A stretch of 64,000 nucleotides of DNA from G965199725 sp965199725 (GCA_965199725.1 OZ241321.1:1426001-1490000), one strand, 5' to 3'; positions 9,677-18,920 are shown, counted from the first letter of the stretch. Made by a program: numbers and translations. The notes: generated from the letters alone by a model not told the origin.

Positions 9677-11215
9677 CTAATCGTTTATTGAGTAAATATC
9701 TAGATTATCTGTATCCTGTATTTTCAGCTTAAATGTAATGACCTTTAAGTAGTTGGTTTCTTGCATCAGGTCTGCCTTTGTCAGCGGATGATCCTTTAGC
9801 CAGCCTTTCGGCAGTATTAGTGTTGCCCCTTTTTCTGCTGGCACTAATGTTACCAGCGTATCTGTTTTTTCACTACGGCCACGGTTAAATACCATTACTA
9901 GACGTAAAATAATCGTTAATTTCTGCACTTTTGCCTGTAACTCATCTGGCAGATTCTTGATGTGTTTTTTAGGAAATTTTCGGCGCTGTCCACGGACAAT
10001 CGTTGCCAACACCTGCTGTTCCTGTCGCGAAAAACCAAGCAAATCTGCGTGATTAATCAGGTAAGCTGAATGTTTGTGAAATTCATTATGAGAAATAATC
10101 AGACCCACTTCATGCAGTTTTGCTGCCCAGCATAAGCAGCTTAAGTCTCGTTCAGTATCTAATTGCCATGTTTTTGCAACCTGGTTAAATAACCGCGCGC
10201 TCATTGTGGTCACCCGTGTGGCATGGACATCATCAACATGATAGCGTTTTGCCATTGATAGCACGGTTCTGTCGCGCTCGTCTTCATGACGAAGTCGACC
10301 CAATAAATCATACAGCAGGCCCTCGCGCAAAGCGCAGTCTGATACAACCATCTGCTTAATGTTTAAGCGGGTAAATGCTGCCTGCAAAATTGCTACACCA
10401 GCTGGCAGCATTGGTCGGCGATCGCTACCGAGTCCAGCTAACTTTAATTTATCAGTATGACCAGCGGCAATCATTGCACCGGTTACTTTTTTAAGTGCTG
10501 AAAGCGTAATCATGCCCTCATTTGACCAGCGATTTTCTTTGGCAATATTGGCAATACAGCGAACAGTACCTGATGTACCAACGACCTCATACCAGCCTAT
10601 TTTTTTGTAGGGACGCTGAATAGAACGCAGTCTTGATTCGGCGGCAAGAATGGCAGTATTGATATGAGATTCATTTAAGTTACCATCAGCAAAAAACTGC
10701 TGTGAAAAACTTACACAACCCATTTCTAGGCTTTCACGATACAAGCTAGTAAACCTTTCACCAATGATAAACTCAGTGCTGCCGCCACCAATATCCATTA
10801 CTAATCGTTTAGAATCATCAAATGCTAGGCCGTGAGCAACACCAAGATAAATCAGCCGTGCTTCTTCTTCACCTGCGATGATTTCAATCGGAAGGCCCAG
10901 AGCGATTCGTGCTTTTCGCAGAAATGATTGACTGTTTTTAGCCAAGCGTAGGGTATTGGTGCCGACGACGCGCACATTTTCTGAGGGCAGTTTTTTGATG
11001 CGGTCACCGAAGCGTCTAAGGCACATAGTTGCCCTTATTTGCGCTTCTTTTGTTAGTAGATTATGCTTATTCAGGCCAGCGCGCAACTGTATCATTTCAC
11101 GCAGGCGATCAATGATTTGAAAATGACCATCGTGCAAACGGGCAATAATCATGTGGAAACTGTTGGAGCCTAAATCAATGGCAGCCAAGGTGGTCTGTTC
11201 AGATTCTATCATCAT
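9677..11215 (-). CDS. ppx: Exopolyphosphatase / guanosine pentaphosphatase (Ppx/GppA)
   Basis: A 512-aa protein of the actin/Hsp70-like phosphatase superfamily, which hydrolyses polyphosphate or pppGpp. The phosphate-1 motif AAIDLGSNSFHMIIAR is at residues 12-27, the catalytic-Glu segment AGEEEARLIYLGVAHG near residue 115, and MDIGGGSTEF near residue 140. The C-terminal half is the HD-like domain (KLHEVGLIISHNEFHKHSAYLI). Length and layout match Ppx; Ppx and GppA cannot be separated by motif alone. The ATG at 11215 is followed directly by a second ATG. It lies 57 bp after the HExxH protein gene on the same strand. Confidence 0.93.
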   Translation of the reverse strand: MMIESEQTTLAAIDLGSNSFHMIIARLHDGHFQIIDRLREMIQLRAGLNKHNLLTKEAQIRATMCLRRFGDRIKKLPSENVRVVGTNTLRLAKNSQSFLRKARIALGLPIEIIAGEEEARLIYLGVAHGLAFDDSKRLVMDIGGGSTEFIIGERFTSLYRESLEMGCVSFSQQFFADGNLNESHINTAILAAESRLRSIQRPYKKIGWYEVVGTSGTVRCIANIAKENRWSNEGMITLSALKKVTGAMIAAGHTDKLKLAGLGSDRRPMLPAGVAILQAAFTRLNIKQMVVSDCALREGLLYDLLGRLRHEDERDRTVLSMAKRYHVDDVHATRVTTMSARLFNQVAKTWQLDTERDLSCLCWAAKLHEVGLIISHNEFHKHSAYLINHADLLGFSRQEQQVLATIVRGQRRKFPKKHIKNLPDELQAKVQKLTIILRLVMVFNRGRSEKTDTLVTLVPAEKGATLILPKGWLKDHPLTKADLMQETNYLKVITFKLKIQDTDNLDIYSIND

Positions 11216-11272
11216 GTCAACAAACCTTGCATTAACTACATTTACTGTTGCTGTGATAGCAAAATATAGTTA

Positions 11273-12397
11273 TCAATAAAATGTCACTTTGCCAGAGGGC
11301 ACAGTTTTCATCCATATGCGCCAGTTGGTATTCAGTTTGTCTATACCGCCATCGTAGTGCTCGTTAATAAAATCTACCGCATCAAAACTAGCAAACGGCT
11401 GGCAATAATTTACTGCCAAACGATCAAGCATATATCTTAATAATTCCCGTCCCTGTGGTTGAGTCATTAAGTAAAATATCAATGACCAGTCAATGGCATA
11501 GTTTAAGCTGATGTTATTCGGGTGCTGCCATTCTTTAACTGTTTGCTTAAGGTGATCTGTCAGTGGCGGTAAATGGCTGTAACGTAATAGTTGTAGATGC
11601 TCATCATTAGTGGAAAATATATAGGTCTGCTGACCATTAATAGACATGTTTTCAAAAAACTCGGCCAGACCTTCAGATAACCAGATAGGTACGTCACCAA
11701 ACATATTGCTTAATATAGCGTGGGTAGATTCGTGCAGGGTTACACGGATCATCTCGTGTTCATTTTCATATGCCAATATGGTCGCCTCGTTAAGTTTCGG
11801 GCTGTAAAATCCGACTATGTTCTCATTATTGGGCATCACATCGCGACGATATTGTTGGAAGCCATTTTCATTGCTGATAAATTTCAGCTTTAGTTGTACC
11901 TTTCTAAGTTGGGCAACTTTTACAGTGTCACGTAGGGTTTTGTATACTTTAGTCACGCCAGCCTGAATGTTGTTGCGGAAAAAGGCAGGCAAGGTTGCAA
12001 GACGGGTGTCTAAAGATAAGTCAAAAAAGTTATCAAAGAACATTTCTTTAATTTGTAAGTTTGTGTAGTCTTTTGTTGGCGGTCTGTCACCAATCTTTAG
12101 CTGGTTATTGCTGTCACGCCACTGATAAATCCGATAAGTAGTGGGAGTCACCGTGTTTGACTTACTGCAAAAATCAGGGTTGTGACCAAACAGGCGAGAC
12201 AAGCTAGGTTCGCCAGAACTATCGAGCTCAGGCGGCAATAATGATTTTGGCAACTTTATACCTAATTGCTGTAGCGGGCGAGTGGTCACTTTATACCAGT
12301 CATTTAAGTGTGATCGCTGGCGATCGTTGGCAATAAAGCCAAAGAAAAGTGCAAATACAATAATGAACAGTAGCAGTATGCGTAATAGTTTTTTCAT
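11273..12397 (-). CDS. Membrane-anchored HExxH metallopeptidase-like protein (DUF4124 + DUF1570-like)
   Basis: A 374-aa protein with an N-terminal signal anchor (KKLLRILLLFIIVFALFFGF). Residues about 89-106 (YRIYQWRDSNNQLKIGDRPP) look like a DUF4124 segment. A gluzincin-type zinc motif follows: LHESTHAILSNMFGDVPIWLSEG, with HESTH as HExxH and the downstream Glu in LSEGLAEFFE as the likely third ligand. It should sit in the periplasm, attached to the inner membrane. No substrate is known, and the peptidase role is inferred from the motif. It precedes ppx on the minus strand, 57 bp away. Confidence 0.8.
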   Translation of the reverse strand: MKKLLRILLLFIIVFALFFGFIANDRQRSHLNDWYKVTTRPLQQLGIKLPKSLLPPELDSSGEPSLSRLFGHNPDFCSKSNTVTPTTYRIYQWRDSNNQLKIGDRPPTKDYTNLQIKEMFFDNFFDLSLDTRLATLPAFFRNNIQAGVTKVYKTLRDTVKVAQLRKVQLKLKFISNENGFQQYRRDVMPNNENIVGFYSPKLNEATILAYENEHEMIRVTLHESTHAILSNMFGDVPIWLSEGLAEFFENMSINGQQTYIFSTNDEHLQLLRYSHLPPLTDHLKQTVKEWQHPNNISLNYAIDWSLIFYLMTQPQGRELLRYMLDRLAVNYCQPFASFDAVDFINEHYDGGIDKLNTNWRIWMKTVPSGKVTFY

Positions 12398-12586
12398 GTA
12401 ACTTATCTGAATGTTTTTACAGTTTTATCAAAAAACACTTGAATCTATATAGTTTCCATAACTACTAATTCTAACAGGATTAGCAATGAATGTAATTGTC
12501 TTATAGCTAGCTTTAGGTGACAGATTACCAAAATCAGCGTTCATGCATTTTAATTGGCAAGTAGATAAGAAAACAGGCAATTAAAC

Positions 12587-12616
12587 TTGACTTACAGGTA
12601 CGAATTTCAGCACAAT
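12587..12616 (+). promoter_or_regulatory. Candidate promoter for the Gld-like ABC operon
   Basis: In the 259-bp gap 12398-12656, TTGACT (12587-12592) lies 18 bp before CACAAT (12611-12616), pointing at the ABC ATPase gene whose ATG is about 34 nt beyond the expected start site. The rest of the gap shows nothing else that I can support. Confidence 0.5.
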
Positions 12617-12656
12617 ACGCGGCTGATAAGCGCTTGATGAATTTGAACTTTCTTAG

Positions 12657-13619
12657 ATGACAGTAACAATTGAGGTTGACAATTTAGCTAAACATTTTGG
12701 CGCGATTAAAGCCGTAGATGGCGTATCGTTTATTGCCAATAGAGGCGAAGTGCTTGGCTTTTTAGGGCCGAACGGTGCTGGCAAGTCAACTACCATGAAA
12801 ATGATCACCGGCTTTTTAGCCCCAACCTATGGCACGGTAAGGGTGTGTGGGCATGATGTACTAACTGATCCTATCGCTGTTAAGGCAAGTTTGGGTTATT
12901 TACCAGAAGGGGCATCAGCTTATGCTGATATGACCCCTGACAATTTTCTTAAGTTTATTGCTGATATTCGCGGCTTGTCTGGCAAAGCCAAACAACGCGC
13001 TGTTGATATAGCTGCTGAACGTGCGCGGATTATGCACGTTTGTTATCAGCCAATTGATACCTTATCAAAAGGCTACAAGCGTCGGGTAGGTCTGGCACAA
13101 GCTATTTTGCACGATCCGCCAGTCTTAATTATGGACGAGCCAACCGATGGTCTGGACCCTAACCAAAAACATGAAGTGCACACACTGATTAGTGAGATGG
13201 CGCAGGATAAGACGATTATTATCTCAACCCATATTCTGGAAGAAGTCCATGCCTTATGTCAGCGCAACGTGCTGATTGCAGAGGGTAAGATACAGTTTGA
13301 TGGTGCTTCATACGAACTTGAAGCGATGTCACGCTATCATAATGCGGTATGTGTAGTAGTGGCTGATACCCAAGATGAGATGGCGTCATCATTTATCAAG
13401 ACACTTGATTTTGTTGCTGACGTAGATGTAATGACCACTAGGCGAGGTTTGCGGGTATACCCACACGATAAAAAGCAGATAACTTTAGCGTTATCTCAGG
13501 CAATCCGTGATCGTGGCTGGCAGATTGATTCGCTATATGCTGAACAGGGACGTTTAGATGAAGCGTTTCGGGCTATCACCATAACAAACTTAAATGGATT
13601 GTCCGATGAAGATGATTAA
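12657..13619 (+). CDS. ABC transporter ATP-binding protein, GldA-like
   Basis: A 320-aa ATPase. Walker A is GPNGAGKSTT near residue 40, the Q-loop region LGYLPEG near residue 80, the signature LSKGYKRRVGLAQ near residue 140 (LSKGY replacing LSGGQ, usual for this ABC-2 branch), and Walker B VLIMDEPTDGLDP, followed by the switch His in IISTHILEE. It would energise the permease that follows. It is first of four tightly packed genes, and its 3' end overlaps the permease start. The transported substrate is unknown. Confidence 0.93.
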   Translation: MTVTIEVDNLAKHFGAIKAVDGVSFIANRGEVLGFLGPNGAGKSTTMKMITGFLAPTYGTVRVCGHDVLTDPIAVKASLGYLPEGASAYADMTPDNFLKFIADIRGLSGKAKQRAVDIAAERARIMHVCYQPIDTLSKGYKRRVGLAQAILHDPPVLIMDEPTDGLDPNQKHEVHTLISEMAQDKTIIISTHILEEVHALCQRNVLIAEGKIQFDGASYELEAMSRYHNAVCVVVADTQDEMASSFIKTLDFVADVDVMTTRRGLRVYPHDKKQITLALSQAIRDRGWQIDSLYAEQGRLDEAFRAITITNLNGLSDEDD

Positions 13620-14346
13620 TATTTGGTTCATTATGAAGCGTGAGCTTGATGGTTATTTTGCTACGCCTATTGCCTATGTATTTATTATCATATTTTTATT
13701 ATTGACTGGCTTTACCACCTTCTTTGTTGGTGATTTTTTTACTCGCAGAGAGGCTGATCTATACCCATTTTTTTCTCTTCATCCATGGATATACATATTG
13801 TTAATTCCAGCTATTTCAATGCGCTTATGGTCAGAAGAGCGCAAAAGCGGCTCCATTGAGCTATTGATGACTTTGCCGATTTCGGTATTTGAAGCAGTCA
13901 TTGGCAAGTTTTTGGCAGCATGGGCCTTTACTGGCTTAGCCTTAATGCTGAACTTTCCATTGTGGTTGACGGTGAATTACTTAGGCGCACCTGATAACGG
14001 CGTTATTTTTACTGGATTTGTTGGTAGTTTTTTGATGGCAGGTGGTTTTTTGGCTATTGGTGCCTGCCTTTCGGCGCTGACCAAAAATCAGGTGATTGCC
14101 TTTGTATTAAGCCTGATTGTCAGTCTGGCTTTTGTATTGAGTGGCTATGGCATTGTGCTAGACTTTTTTAGTGGTTGGGCGCCTGCCGTATTAATTGAAG
14201 CGGTTAGCTCCTTTAGTTTTCTGACTCATTTTGACGCTATTTCTAAAGGGGTGATTGATGTGCGTGATATTGCCTATTTTGTATCATTCATTATGTTGTG
14301 GTTGTTTGCTAATGCAGTGATTGTGCAGGTGTACAAAGCTGATTAA
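13606..14346 (+). CDS. ABC-2 type permease, GldF-like
   Basis: About 246 aa with six hydrophobic segments and the ABC-2 start IWFIMKRELDGYFATPIAYVF. The family motif RLWSEERKSGSIELLMTLPIS lies between the second and third spans. Three start codons are close together (13594, 13606, 13612); I prefer 13606, inside the last codons of the ATPase gene, so translation is probably coupled. GldF-like permeases occur with GldG-like partners, as here. Confidence 0.9.
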   Translation: MKMINIWFIMKRELDGYFATPIAYVFIIIFLLLTGFTTFFVGDFFTRREADLYPFFSLHPWIYILLIPAISMRLWSEERKSGSIELLMTLPISVFEAVIGKFLAAWAFTGLALMLNFPLWLTVNYLGAPDNGVIFTGFVGSFLMAGGFLAIGACLSALTKNQVIAFVLSLIVSLAFVLSGYGIVLDFFSGWAPAVLIEAVSSFSFLTHFDAISKGVIDVRDIAYFVSFIMLWLFANAVIVQVYKAD

Positions 14347-14358
14347 AGTGCAGGTTAA

Positions 14359-16269
14359 ATGAATAAACAGTTATTATCAACAACCGGATTAGTACTCGCT
14401 GTTATTTTGTTTATTGCGTTTAATGTGGTGGTAAACGGTAATTTTAAATCATTACGTGTTGATTTAACTGAAGATAATTTATACACCTTATCTCAAGGCT
14501 CACTGAATATTATTGCGGCGCTACCCGATATCATTACCTTACAACTTTATTATACTGAAAAGGTGGCGCAGGAGTTGCCTGGGTTAAAATCATATGGTCA
14601 AAGGGTGCAGGAACTCTTGGCAGAATATCAGCGTAGGTCCAATGGTAAAATCAGGGTGAAAATAATTAACCCTAAGCCTTTTTCTGATGATGAACATCGT
14701 GCTAGGCGCTATGGCTTGCAGGCGGTGCCTATTGACGGGAAAGCCCATCCGCTTTATTTTGGCTTGGCTGGTACCAATTTACTTGATGGCATAGATGTCA
14801 TTGCTTTTTTTCAGCCAGAAAAGGAAGATGTGCTTGAGCATGACATCACCAAGCTGATTTATAAGCTATCCAGCGCAGGCAGAAAATCAGTAGGCATATT
14901 GAGTGCATTGGCTATTGATGGTGATAATTACGATCCGATAAAAGGAGGGCTGTCCTCCTCAGCGGGTGGTAACGCACCCTGGGCGGTCATGGCTGAATTG
15001 CGCCAATTGTTTAATGTAACAACATTGCCAAATAATATCCATCGTATCCCATCATCTATTGATGTACTCATCATCGTGCATCCTAAGCAGTTTGCCAAAA
15101 GTACGCTGTATGCTGTTGATCAATATGTGTTGGGCGGTGGCAAGTTGATTAGCTTTGTTGATCCTTATGCTGAAAGTGACGTACCAGAAAAAGATACCAA
15201 TAATCCGATGGCAGCTGTGGTCTATTCCCGTAGCTCTAATATGCCTGATTTATTCAAGGCATGGGGGTTTGCCCGTGCCAGTGCCGATGTGGTTGCTGAT
15301 CGTAAAACGGCAATTAAGGTAGATTTTGGTGCCAGAGTCAGTAATAAGCCGATTGATTATGTGCTGTGGCAGTCGATTACTGATAATCAATTAAACAAAC
15401 AACAGGCGGTGACCAGTCAGTTAAAAAGGATAGAAGTGGCGACACCAGGCTATTTTAGGCAACTTGAAGGGGCGACCACCACTTTAATTCCGTTAATTTC
15501 ATCCAGCAATGAAGCCATGCTAGTTGATAAGCGTGTGGTGCAATTTCGCAATGATCCGTTGGCACTTTTGACTAAATATCAGTCAGGTACACTTAAGTAT
15601 CCTATTGCTGTTCGGGTTACTGGCGTGGCTAAATCGGCTTTTCCTCAAGGGGTAAAAGATCAGTTAGCACCCAAACATCTGGCCGAATCCAGTCAGGATA
15701 TTGATGTGATTGCTATTGCTGATGTTGATATGTTGCAGGATAAATTCTGGGTACAGGTACAAGATTTTTATGATCAGCAGATTACTTACAGCACGTCAAA
15801 CAATGTTGATTTTTTGATCAATGCAATTGATGACATGTCTGGTGAAAAAAGCTTGATCAGTGTACGTTCTCGTGGCGGATTTTCTAGGCCATTTGATCGG
15901 GTTGTTGCCCTAGAGCGGCAGGCAGAAAAGCGTTACCGCACTCAGGAGCGTGCGTTGCAGAAAACGCTGGATGATGCCAAGCAGCGTATTGCCAGAATGC
16001 AGGCCGAGCGCAGCGGTAGCGGTGATAGATTGCTTAATGTTGAGCAGGAAAAGGAAATTGCTGAGTTCAGGATAACAATTGATAAAACCACACAGCAATT
16101 ACGCGAAGTTCAGGGAAATCTACGTAAAGACATTGATGCATTACATACCCAATTAAAATTTTTTAATATTGGTCTAGTGCCAATAATAGTTGCATTGCTT
16201 GCCGTGTTCACTGGTTGGCTGCGTATTCGCAAGCGCACCAAAGGCCGCAAATTGCCGTCACGGGCTTAA
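14359..16269 (+). CDS. GldG-like auxiliary ABC protein (Gldg domain)
   Basis: A 636-aa protein with an N-terminal membrane span (TTGLVLAVILFIAFNVVV), a large extracytoplasmic region of the GldG/intraflagellar-transport-like type (SLRVDLTEDNLYTLSQGSL near the start, GGGKLISFVDPYAE in the middle), a coiled-coil stretch near residues 515-590 rich in Glu, Arg and Gln, and a C-terminal span (IGLVPIIVALLAVFTGWLRI) ending in a basic tail. The family is known as an auxiliary part of GldA/GldF-type transporters; in bacteria without gliding its role is unknown. It starts 12 bp after the permease stop. Confidence 0.88.
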   Translation: MNKQLLSTTGLVLAVILFIAFNVVVNGNFKSLRVDLTEDNLYTLSQGSLNIIAALPDIITLQLYYTEKVAQELPGLKSYGQRVQELLAEYQRRSNGKIRVKIINPKPFSDDEHRARRYGLQAVPIDGKAHPLYFGLAGTNLLDGIDVIAFFQPEKEDVLEHDITKLIYKLSSAGRKSVGILSALAIDGDNYDPIKGGLSSSAGGNAPWAVMAELRQLFNVTTLPNNIHRIPSSIDVLIIVHPKQFAKSTLYAVDQYVLGGGKLISFVDPYAESDVPEKDTNNPMAAVVYSRSSNMPDLFKAWGFARASADVVADRKTAIKVDFGARVSNKPIDYVLWQSITDNQLNKQQAVTSQLKRIEVATPGYFRQLEGATTTLIPLISSSNEAMLVDKRVVQFRNDPLALLTKYQSGTLKYPIAVRVTGVAKSAFPQGVKDQLAPKHLAESSQDIDVIAIADVDMLQDKFWVQVQDFYDQQITYSTSNNVDFLINAIDDMSGEKSLISVRSRGGFSRPFDRVVALERQAEKRYRTQERALQKTLDDAKQRIARMQAERSGSGDRLLNVEQEKEIAEFRITIDKTTQQLREVQGNLRKDIDALHTQLKFFNIGLVPIIVALLAVFTGWLRIRKRTKGRKLPSRA

Positions 16270-17385
16270 ATGACGATGAAAAAAATAAATAGTTTAACTG
16301 TTTTGCTAATGATTACTATGGTGATGGTTGTGCTCATGCTAGTAACTATTCAAAAGCCTGAGACTGCCGATAAAAATACAGGCTTATTGTTTCCTGATTT
16401 ATTAGCGCAGTTAAATAAGGTTGATACAGTTTATTTTAAAAGTTCACAGAATGAATTTACCTTGATTAAAAAGGGAGAAGACTGGTTTGTTAAGGAGCAT
16501 TGGGGGTATCCGGCTGACTTTAATCTGGTCAAGCGTACCTTGATTGATATTGCTGAAACCAAAGTCTTAGAGCGCAAAACTAGCAACCTTGACCAGTATG
16601 CAGTGCTTGGCGTTGAAGGTGCGGCAGAAGGCGGCGCATCACTGCAAATTATTATGGCAGAAGGTAACGGGCACATAGCCGGCTTGTTACTAGGTAATGA
16701 ACGCGAGATCAGTCAGCAAATCGGCGTGCGTCAGTTTTATGTGCGCAAAAGTGATTCAGAGCAGGCGTGGCTGGCAGAAGGGTATCTTAATATCAATCGG
16801 GTAATGCTAGGCTGGATTGATAGTAATGTGGTTGATATTGCCCGTGAACGCATTGCCAAAGTCAATATTACTCAGCCTAACGGTGATACAGCAACGATTA
16901 TCAATCTCGGACAAAAAGATGCTTTTGGCACGCCTGTTATGCGCGATAAAACTGTCTTTAAGTATCAGCAGTTAGGCTATGATATTGCTGGTACTGTATT
17001 TCAGTTAACACTGGAGAATGTGCAGCCTGTTAATCAGTTTTCTCGTGGTGATGCTGAAGTGGTCATTGCTGAGTTTATTACCTTTGATGGCCTTAAGATC
17101 ATCACTAATACCTCATTTAATGATGGCCACTATTATACTACTTTACGCGCTGAAAGTGACACATCAATGATGGCTGATGTGCCGCCTGATATTCAAAAAT
17201 TGGATGTGCTGAAAACACTAGAAGGGGTAGCGCAAGAAATAGTTAGTATCAATCAGAGGCTAGGTGATTGGGTTTATCAGGTGGGCGGCTTTGTTGGTAC
17301 TAATATGATGCGTGCTAAAAGTGATATTGTCACCAGCAAAGAGAATACTATTCCTATGCCGCCTGATCTGACTGGTACCCAATAA
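16270..17385 (+). CDS. DUF4340 domain protein
   Basis: A 371-aa protein with one N-terminal span (VLLMITMVMVVLMLVTI) and an extracytoplasmic body. The segment VDTVYFKSSQNEFTLIKKGEDWFV followed by WGYPADFNLVKRTLIDIAETK is typical of DUF4340. This family regularly follows GldG-like genes, as here: the ATG abuts the GldG-like stop codon. Its function is unknown; a structural or scaffold part of the ABC complex is a reasonable inference. It is the last gene before the CRISPR array. Confidence 0.88.
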   Translation: MTMKKINSLTVLLMITMVMVVLMLVTIQKPETADKNTGLLFPDLLAQLNKVDTVYFKSSQNEFTLIKKGEDWFVKEHWGYPADFNLVKRTLIDIAETKVLERKTSNLDQYAVLGVEGAAEGGASLQIIMAEGNGHIAGLLLGNEREISQQIGVRQFYVRKSDSEQAWLAEGYLNINRVMLGWIDSNVVDIARERIAKVNITQPNGDTATIINLGQKDAFGTPVMRDKTVFKYQQLGYDIAGTVFQLTLENVQPVNQFSRGDAEVVIAEFITFDGLKIITNTSFNDGHYYTTLRAESDTSMMADVPPDIQKLDVLKTLEGVAQEIVSINQRLGDWVYQVGGFVGTNMMRAKSDIVTSKENTIPMPPDLTGTQ

Positions 17386-17422
17386 GTATAATCATCAACA
17401 AAGCTCATTTTAATAATTTTCT

Positions 17423-17590
17423 GTTGTAGTTTCCTCTCTCACCCCGAAAGGGTATAATCCATGGCGCTATTTAACATGATTCTTTATGGTTGTAGTTTCC
17501 TCTCTCACCCCGAAAGGGTATAATCAAATGCGCACGACCAATGCCAGTGTACTCGTTGTAGTTTCCTCTCTCACCCCGAAAGGGTATAAT
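17423..17590 (+). CRISPR. Type II-C CRISPR array, 3 repeats and 2 spacers
   Basis: Three identical 36-bp repeats at 17423-17458, 17489-17524 and 17555-17590 enclose two 30-bp spacers (17459-17488 and 17525-17554). The repeat begins GTTGTAGTTTCC and ends GAAAGGGTATAAT. Its first 24 bases pair with the anti-repeat of the tracrRNA at 22.37 kb. The end of each repeat is a perfect TATAAT, so each could promote transcription into the following spacer, as is known for Neisseria II-C arrays. On that basis the array is transcribed on the plus strand toward the convergent cas2. No degenerate terminal repeat is seen. Confidence 0.97.
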
Positions 17591-17600
17591 AGGCTCTCAT

Positions 17601-17650
17601 TAACCCTCTGAATTTTATGTAAAACATAAAGTTTAGGGGGTTTAATTTTT
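17601..17650 (+). terminator. Stem-loop with T-run between array and cas2
   Basis: TAACCCTCTGAA (17601-17612) can pair imperfectly with TTTAGGGGGTTTA (17632-17644) and encloses an inner TTTATG/CATAAA hairpin. It is followed by TTTAATTTTT. It would end plus-strand crRNA transcripts, and the stem could also serve the minus-strand cas operon that stops at 17654. Confidence 0.5.
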
Positions 17651-17653
17651 AGT

Positions 17654-17986
17654 TTAAAACAGCAATATTTGATCACTGGTTACTCGCTTTTCCTGAAAAC
17701 TTAAGTTTCCTACCAGCAGTTTCATATTCGCAAATTGCTTCTCTGAAACCTCCAAACAACGGATTGATCCTTCACTGGGCAGGTTGTATTTTAATCGTTG
17801 TAAATGTTTTTTAGCATCTTCACCGTTATTGGTAATACGGCTGTATACTGACCACTGGAGCATATCGTAGCCATCTTTGAGCAGAAAGCGGCGGAACACC
17901 GTGTATGCCTTTTTTCTAGCTTTAGTGGTAGTTGGCAGGTCAAAAAATACAATTAACCGCATAAAACGTCGTGTCTCCTTACTCAT
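17654..17986 (-). CDS. cas2: CRISPR-associated endoribonuclease Cas2
   Basis: A 110-aa Cas2 that would form the adaptation complex with Cas1. The beta-1 strand MRLIVFFDLPTTTKARKKAY carries the family Asp, and DGYDMLQWSVYSR is the usual second block of type II Cas2 proteins. It ends in QILLF. The start overlaps the cas1 stop by 8 bp, so it belongs to a cas9-cas1-cas2 operon on the minus strand. Confidence 0.96.
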   Translation of the reverse strand: MSKETRRFMRLIVFFDLPTTTKARKKAYTVFRRFLLKDGYDMLQWSVYSRITNNGEDAKKHLQRLKYNLPSEGSIRCLEVSEKQFANMKLLVGNLSFQEKRVTSDQILLF

Positions 17987-18920
17987 GATAATCGGTTAAT
18001 TCAAATCTGACTTGACGTGATGAGTGAGCAGCCAGCCATAGCATTTTATTTTTGGGCGATTCACAGGCAACGGCAAAGTTCTGTACAGCCATTTCAATAT
18101 TGGCTAACACCGTGCCAGTATCAGTATTTTGGTTGTTGCCAATATCCTCACCCAAAAAGCGGACCAATAGGGCTTTGTCTTTACTAGTCAGACTACGTTT
18201 GGGTTCTTTGGCGAAATGGCGATACACCCAGTGATCAAAAAGCGGACGGTAAGGCTCTATTAAGTCATCAGCCAGATTAAAGGCATTTTGCTCATTGTGA
18301 TGAAATAAGCCAATAGCTGGATGTAAGCCAGACCCACTAACCTGCCGGGCAATACAGGCCCTGATGATGGCATAGCCATAGTTTAACGCAGCATTAAACA
18401 GACTGTCTTCACGGCGTTTTAGTGTTGTGTGCTTCAGTAATGAACTAAAATATGCCCGTGCTGCCTGTGCTTCGCAATTATCAGGGTCGCCAGAGCGCAC
18501 TTTGCCTGCCAGTCTATCCAACTGCTTGACTGCTATACTATGATGACAACGGCGCAGAGTTTCAGTCTGATTAATAATTTTCTGGCGTACAATCTGCTGA
18601 TGCCAGCGTTTGGTTACTGGGCGTGATAGGGCCAGCTGGGCACGCAAACGGCGCAGACCGCGATGGTATTGCAAGTATGGCATGAAAATACCGCTGGGCA
18701 AATGCTGTTTATCCACCACCAGTACTGCAATGCCTTCTTCAGCTAATGTGCACAACAAGGGCTGGCTGACTGTGATTTGTGGGTTATCTAGCACCAGCGC
18801 ACTGATGTCTTCCACGGGGATATGAGCGGTCTGTTGTTCGTTGCTTAAGCTGATGCAAAACTGGTTATGCTTTAGTGATAAATAGGCTGGCTGTGTCACT
18901 ACCACACTGCGCCAACCCAT
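17979..18920 (-). CDS. cas1: CRISPR-associated integrase Cas1 (type II)
   Basis: A 313-aa type II Cas1 that integrates new spacers. The N-terminal beta-sandwich has MGWRSVVVTQPAYLSLK and IPVEDISALVLDNPQI. The helical domain carries the metal-binding residues: the Glu of the ARAYFSSLL region, the His of GLHPAIGLFHHNEQNAFNLADDLIEPYRP, and the Asp and Glu of the same block. Only 2 bp separate it from the cas9 stop. The protein looks intact, so spacer acquisition is not obviously lost even though cas9 is frameshifted. Confidence 0.97.
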   Translation of the reverse strand: MGWRSVVVTQPAYLSLKHNQFCISLSNEQQTAHIPVEDISALVLDNPQITVSQPLLCTLAEEGIAVLVVDKQHLPSGIFMPYLQYHRGLRRLRAQLALSRPVTKRWHQQIVRQKIINQTETLRRCHHSIAVKQLDRLAGKVRSGDPDNCEAQAARAYFSSLLKHTTLKRREDSLFNAALNYGYAIIRACIARQVSGSGLHPAIGLFHHNEQNAFNLADDLIEPYRPLFDHWVYRHFAKEPKRSLTSKDKALLVRFLGEDIGNNQNTDTGTVLANIEMAVQNFAVACESPKNKMLWLAAHSSRQVRFELTDYHE

